From CAYUCE01 sp964443275 (GTDB taxonomy: Bacteria > Bipolaricaulota > Bipolaricaulia > CAYUCE01), in NCBI GenBank assembly GCA_964443275.1, contig CAYUCE010000078.1:1-6216 (forward strand): DNA of 6,216 bases. Reading direction: 5' to 3'. Position numbers and translations under genes: made by a program. Position 1 is the stretch's first letter. Each line of letters opens with the position of its first letter. Under the pieces are notes generated by a model, which was given only the letters and a program-made list of their open reading frames with translations, ran no database searches and was not told where the DNA came from. Shown one piece after another: positions 6,101-6,216 of this stretch.

Positions 6101-6216
6101 GAGAATGGGTGAATAAATTGCCTAACTTATCTTACCCCCTCATTTATTTAACCAAAATGCCGTTATCTCCCTACCACTCTCCTTAAAAGGCCTCATTTCT
6201 TTTTTAATTTCTATTC

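Noticed and set aside
6107..6137. Imperfect hairpin after the binding-protein pseudogene
   Set aside because: GGGT/ACCC and ATAA/TTAT pair around a bulge, but there is no adjacent T run. The final 116 bases otherwise show nothing I can support.

Overview
The window reads as accessory sequence from an anaerobic, moderately AT-rich bacterium, most likely Firmicutes (Clostridia-like). The grounds are an MrfB/MrfA (YprB/YprA) repair pair, a LacI-family regulator with CcpA-cre-like operators, strong Shine-Dalgarno sites, and frequent GTG/TTG starts. The solute-binding protein at the right end instead resembles the oligosaccharide-binding family 5 proteins known from Thermotoga. It also lacks the lipobox cysteine usual in Firmicutes, so either that gene was acquired or the host has an outer membrane. 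The lineage is an inference from protein character only.

Left part (minus strand, 1-2011): a promoter with a perfect 10-bp inverted repeat over its -10 region drives a MerR-like helix-turn-helix protein. This is followed by mrfB (DEDDh exonuclease of the mitomycin repair pair) and, one base after its stop, mrfA. Only about 75 residues of the MrfA helicase remain. The frame stops where the Walker A loop should begin, and the 43 bases beyond it are not recognisable as helicase. The MerR-like gene may also be damaged: a 20-bp exact tandem duplication lies at its 3' end, with a plausible C-terminal tail out of frame after it.

Middle (plus strand, 2065-3365): a complete MFS transporter of unknown substrate is transcribed divergently from the regulator-mrf unit. 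The two share a 229-bp intergenic region.

Right part (plus strand, 3470-6100): two consecutive promoter-plus-operator modules precede an intact LacI-family regulator. Each has TTGACA, a 17-bp spacer, an extended -10 and an AAGCGCTT operator. A secreted family 5 solute-binding protein follows, presumably in the same transcript. It is a pseudogene. Roughly 120 codons appear to be lost by a deletion at a short microhomology, which leaves the two halves in different frames, and a further one-base insertion in a C run shifts the C-terminal part. No permease or ATPase genes follow within the window.

Overall the window holds two regulatory units next to a transporter. Two genes are clearly broken (mrfA and the binding-protein gene) and a third is suspected, so the locus appears to be decaying or rearranged. 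I saw no RNA genes, CRISPR array or complete mobile element. The most novel points are the MerR-like/mrfBA/MFS arrangement, the doubled LacI promoter-operator module, and the readable microhomology deletion.
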